Below are positions 59,936 through 64,000 of a stretch of DNA of 64,000 bases, one piece after another. This DNA is from Archegozetes longisetosus (taxonomy: Eukaryota > Arthropoda > Arachnida > Sarcoptiformes > Trhypochthoniidae). The first letter of the stretch is position 1. Each line of letters begins with the position of its first letter. The translations under genes were made by a program, and so were the position numbers. The DNA lies in NCBI GenBank assembly GCA_018873245.2, contig JAEMBT020000102.1, forward strand, positions 1 to 64,000, read 5' to 3'. The notes under the pieces are model-generated. The model was not told the origin of the DNA and did no database searches. It saw only the letters and a program-made list of their open reading frames with translations.

Positions 59936-62215
59936 GTAATCAAATTGTTTTGCTTAAAGTCCATTTCATTTATCATATTATAATAATTGTATTGATCCAA
60001 AACAACTGAATATATGGAAAAAGATTAAGATATTAAAATCTTGTTGCTTTATCTTTAAACAAACAAGAAAACTCTAGAATATTCTCGTTTAGTTTAATTG
60101 AGCAAATAATCAATATAAATAATCAAATTGTATGCAAAGATCATTTTCGGGCTTTGTTCGCGTTGTTCACTAAGTTGAGCATTACCTTTATTACTTTTTC
60201 GCTCTTCAAACAAAACTATCTCACAATGAATAATAGATTAATCAAAATTAGTACTTTAGATTAGTTGATAAGCAGAATTGTAGCCACTATTTTAGTCTGA
60301 GGTGAGCTGAAAATCTGAAATTGTTTGATTTGATGAGGCAAGCGTTGAAGTTTAAAAAGCTGAACAGTTTAAATTCAATTAGATAATTTACTAAAACTTT
60401 CATCTCTCCAGGATTATTTAGATTAAAATTATCATTGTAGAAATAAGACCGAATGTCAATTAAAAATTACAATATAGTCAGAAATGCATTGACTACTTTG
60501 CGAAAATCCAGATTTCACTGTTTACAGGTATGAGAAATCAGTGACAACCTGCTCTGCTTCTAATCGACACTTGCGAATCCCTACAAAGGTAGATAATATT
60601 TTTCCAATGTTAAAAGCTCTCATAGAGTTATTGAGTATGAGATGCAAACATTTTTTATCATTTATGTAAACAATTACTTTCATGTGTTGAATTATTTTCA
60701 TCTTCAATCTTGAAAACTAATATCTTAAAAATGATAAATGAAGAATTTTTGGTATTTTATCATGAATTATATTGATTTGAAATGATGAAGAATAATCAAT
60801 AGTTATCTCAAATGAAATATATTTACGATTGAATTTTGTTCATAGTGTTAGAATGTTGCTAAGAATCAATCAATGAATCAAGAATGGCAGTTTTTATGCT
60901 AAAATATTATTACGAATTTTCTTGATTATAAACTTCATACTATCTAATATTATTCAATCAGAAGTTTTAACCTTTAAATAATCATCTTTCCTATTGAAGT
61001 CAGATGAGTACGTGTACCTTGAGTTCTTGTTCGATCTGATAGTGATGTTTAAGGTTTGAGTAGCTGAGCCCTTCACTTCTGTCCATAAACCCAATTCAAT
61101 TAGGCCTGTTTTAGATACCTGTTTTGATATCCCAAAATAAATCGTATAATCGCCCTTATTACTAATTCATCAGGCACTCTCAATGAAAATATCTGCCTGA
61201 TTTCTAGTTAAATCAGATAGTAATCTTATGTTACAGCAACTATATATGCATGATGCTAATTTTATAAGTTCTAATGTCGAATTATTCATTTTGTCTCATT
61301 GGTAACCACAAAAAATTGTGTTTAAATATTAGATTATTTAATATTTGGCAGATTCTGAAAATTGAGCAGTAACTAGCAATACAAGTGATCTGACAATAAT
61401 TAAATACTACTTTCATTTTATATAAACTTATTTTTATAGATGATTCTTAGTGATAAAATTTCGAAATGAGATTCTTAATTGTAGAAATTATTATTCGTAA
61501 TTTTTATCAATGTAACAAGAAGAAAAGGCTTTCAAATACATTTTGAGTTATTTTATTAGCCAACGCCCAACAATCAACAATATTGCTATCAATTGCACAT
61601 TCTTTTAAAAGTAGTGAATAAACAAGATATCAAATTTGACTCTTAAGAGCTTAACACACAATGATACTTTCATATACATGTAACTTGAATTGAGCCGTTT
61701 TGATAGAGAACTTTGTTGGTGTTTTGTTTGAGATTCTGAACTGAATAAATGCAAAAAATTAAGAGCTCTCTATTATACCGTATATACAAGGATTGATTTA
61801 CAAAAATAATTCACTTGAAAAGATCAACATTTCAAACAGAAACTATTAGCTATGAATTAACAGATTTTACACACTTTCAAATTTGAGTACCTGCATAAAA
61901 CTAGTTGAACACAATTTTTCAGTCTGATTGAGTTTTGGTTTTTAAAAGCTTAAACAACGCACAGGTTTACACTTGAATGATTTGATTGATAATGTTTAAA
62001 CCATCATTGGTTTTGTAGCATGTGAATTATAGCAAATTGCTGACAATTGTAAAACAAGAAACTATTCTCTTCAATAATGCATATATTTGTTCATGGACAA
62101 GTGAATACGAGTTTTGGTAAAGCACAGATTGAGCTCACAATCTCTTGGTCTGCTTAATAAACAGAATTCATTTTGTTTCCAGATTCGAACTATATCTGAG
62201 ATGATATCTTTCATC
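59936..62215 (+). repeat. GR-flank repeats upstream of GR-d
   Basis: No gene. Diverged flank units lie near 60500-60860 and 61000-61220 (phrase tatctgcctgatttctagtt), and the GR-flank block is at about 61735-61945, roughly 270-480 bp before the GR-d start, the same spacing as for GR-b and GR-c. Confidence 0.6.
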
Positions 62216-62775
62216 ATGTTAGATAACTTGTTACTAAAGTATGATAAAAACTTTAGTAAACGAACAATTAACAGGATTTTTAAGATATTGAATTTGCTGT
62301 CTATATGGTATATGATCAAATCATTCTAATTATCAGAATTGAAGACGCTATAAACTAAACTATAAACTCCACTTTGTTTAGTTGCGATATCAAGTCTCTT
62401 AATAAAAATTCTTTAAGTATATCATTCTTGAGAATAAAACTCAACGGTTATAGCAATCTTTTATTCAGAACGGAGACCTATGAATATTCAACAATACCTT
62501 TAACAATATTAGCGATAATTATTACTATAAATATAATATTTCGTTGTACTTGTATAACATTTCTGTTTCGTAATGATTACTATCATGTGAAGAAAGTATT
62601 CGAAGAACTGATTGGACACTAGAAGTATAAAAGAACTATACAAATCAATACTAATAAGTTTGATATTCACTTGGGTCTTTAATCACAGTTTAAACTAATT
62701 CTAATGTTAATTCATTACAACATTCTTAGACAAAATTTATCGATATTAGAATTATTTAGACACAAGTTGTGTATA
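62216..62775 (+). pseudogene. Truncated gustatory receptor pseudogene GR-d
   Basis: The fourth and most decayed receptor copy. It begins MLDNLLLKYDKNFSKRTINR and keeps IIRIEDA, SFLRIKLNGYSN, TETYEYSTI, TFLFRNDYYHVKKVFEEL and, in a further frame, LIHYNILRQNLSILELF. Several frame changes and stops separate these pieces. It stops at the loop before the fifth membrane segment; from about 62776 the sequence is array-type repeat (cattaatgctgagacaacc), so the 3-prime half was lost at that junction. An acceptor-like tttgtttccag lies about 35 bp upstream of the start, and the frame is open from there. Confidence 0.85.
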
Positions 62776-64000
62776 TCAGTTCCAGTTCATTAATGCTGAG
62801 ACAACCACATGCTTTCAAACAAATTTTGTCAGAATTGTTAATAAACTGTTTTCTTCAAAAAATTTGTCTTGTCTTTGGTGGTGTAGATCAGGTTAGGTTA
62901 ATCGAGACAAGAGAGAATTTTTGTAACAATATATTTTATTTACAAAACTATACTTATTTTCACATATAGATAAATGCTATTTTTGAACATAAAGTAATCT
63001 AATCTTACTGCATATCACATGAATAAATGAATGCTTAAAGAATTTGTCGAAATTATAAAGAAGCAGATGACTTCACATTTCATTAGTTATTTTAAAAACT
63101 ATAAAATCCTACGCATTCTCACAAACTCAAATAAAACAATTGATAAAGATTTCCCATTTATTTCATGGAACTTCATTTAATTGAAATAATTCAAGCTTAT
63201 GATAACAATTCTTACCTTGTGTTAGAAAATAGTTTAAAACAAAACATATTCAGTTTCTTGAAATTCTACTGAGATCAATCTTCATACCCTGGTTAAAACC
63301 TGTAACATCTGAGTGAAACTGTCGACTTTTAAAGATATTTTTATTGAAATATCAAGCATGATGTACAATATCCATATTTATTGAAGTTAACACTTTTCTC
63401 GTGATTATATTTCAGTTTGCTCATTTTCTTCATTTGTTACATGCTTATCACATATAAACGATTTGTAGTTTTTAAGCAAAATACGAACTCTCAAGATTTT
63501 TGAATATTCAAAATTAGCTTTGACTCGAAGATTTTTAGAGATTGTTGTTTTATAGCCACACTATTTTATGACAAACAATTTTGTGCTTAAACTTTGTCGA
63601 ATCAGTTATATGCTTGAAATCTACTTCGAGTTAGTCAATCATATTTTTATGTATCTTATTAAATATATAGAATATTCTGTATAATGACTTTGCTTTCTCA
63701 TTCGTACTCAATATCACGATTTAGTCATTGCAAGATTTAGAGCATGAAATTAGTCAGTGATTCAATTTTTAGTATGTCGTTCTAAATAAAATTAGATGAA
63801 TAATTCAATTCTGTCATAACTTTCTATTAGGAAGATTTAAACTCCGATCATTTTAACACAAAACCTGAGAATAAGAAAATAACTCAACAAATGATCAATT
63901 TTAAGGTTAAACCATTAGAGATTGTTTAATTCCTGTAACTCCTGCATAGCCTGAACTAAATAGCTATCTCTTTTGATAAAAAATTGCATTTATTTAACTA
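62776..64000 (+). repeat. Array-type repeats downstream of GR-d
   Basis: No gene. The sequence follows the array unit from the attaatgctgagacaac phrase through ttcatggaacttcatttaa (about 63165) and gaatattctgtataatgac (63668) to tagcctgaactaaatagcta at the window end. Confidence 0.65.

Noticed and set aside
1-64000. CRISPR array, operons, prophage or bacterial transfer
   Set aside because: No regularly spaced identical repeats with unique spacers, no bacterial gene order or ribosome-binding sites; repeats are eukaryotic elements and tandem arrays.

Overview
Type of genome. The window is strongly AT-rich, has no operons, tRNA, rRNA or bacterial signals, and is full of eukaryotic DNA transposons (mariner, hAT, piggyBac-like TTAA elements, a DDE_Tnp_4/SWIM transposon, foldback elements). 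The only host coding family recognised is a six/seven-membrane chemoreceptor of the gustatory receptor (GR) type, present as one open copy and several relics. GR-rich, AT-rich arthropod DNA of this kind fits a mite, most likely a spider mite (Tetranychus and relatives have massively expanded GR families). The species is an inference.

Layout. 1-20759 is a giant inverted repeat: a 9.1-kb left arm (1-9112) and a mirror-image right arm (11668-20759), about 98% or more identical by eye, around a 2.55-kb spacer. Each arm holds, from outside in, a TTAA-flanked miniature element, several kilobases of diverged noncoding repeats, a broken GR gene (5150-6109 minus; 14669-15632 plus) and a second TTAA-flanked segment. 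The spacer holds a fragment of a different GR and an old, much more diverged inverted repeat. 20760-25900 continues with the same diverged repeats and includes an empty TTAA site at 23178-23181 that matches the site filled by the miniature element in the arms. 26012-27010 (minus) is the one GR gene open over its length (332 codons). 27011-31700 is its upstream flank and further repeats. 31700-46000 is a transposon nest: a foldback element at 32.4-37.1 kb carrying a 3.5-kb DDE_Tnp_4/SWIM transposon and a second foldback; a 3.7-kb terminal-inverted-repeat transposon (37392-41088) with its own foldback insertion; a 40-bp minisatellite that switches orientation; an isolated exon-like tract; and a mariner (43806-45928) holding two different TTAA elements. 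46-51 kb holds hairpins, short tandem repeats, a hAT-like coding fragment and a short hAT with a perfect 8-bp target duplication. 51.8-60 kb is a tandem array of about 1.8-kb noncoding units. 62216-62775 is a truncated GR relic.

How it fits together. The window looks like a chemoreceptor cluster that grew by repeated inversion-duplication. A recent event gave the near-identical palindrome. An older one is still visible as a diverged mirror match between 24-31.7 kb and 48.6-64 kb, with the transposon nest in its middle. In both cases the GR copies lie head to head or tail to tail and decay while the noncoding flanks are copied with them. Nothing here suggests genes cooperating in a pathway: apart from the 26-kb GR, every coding stretch is a relic or a transposon remnant. 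Coordinates of diverged repeats are by eye and good to some tens of bases.
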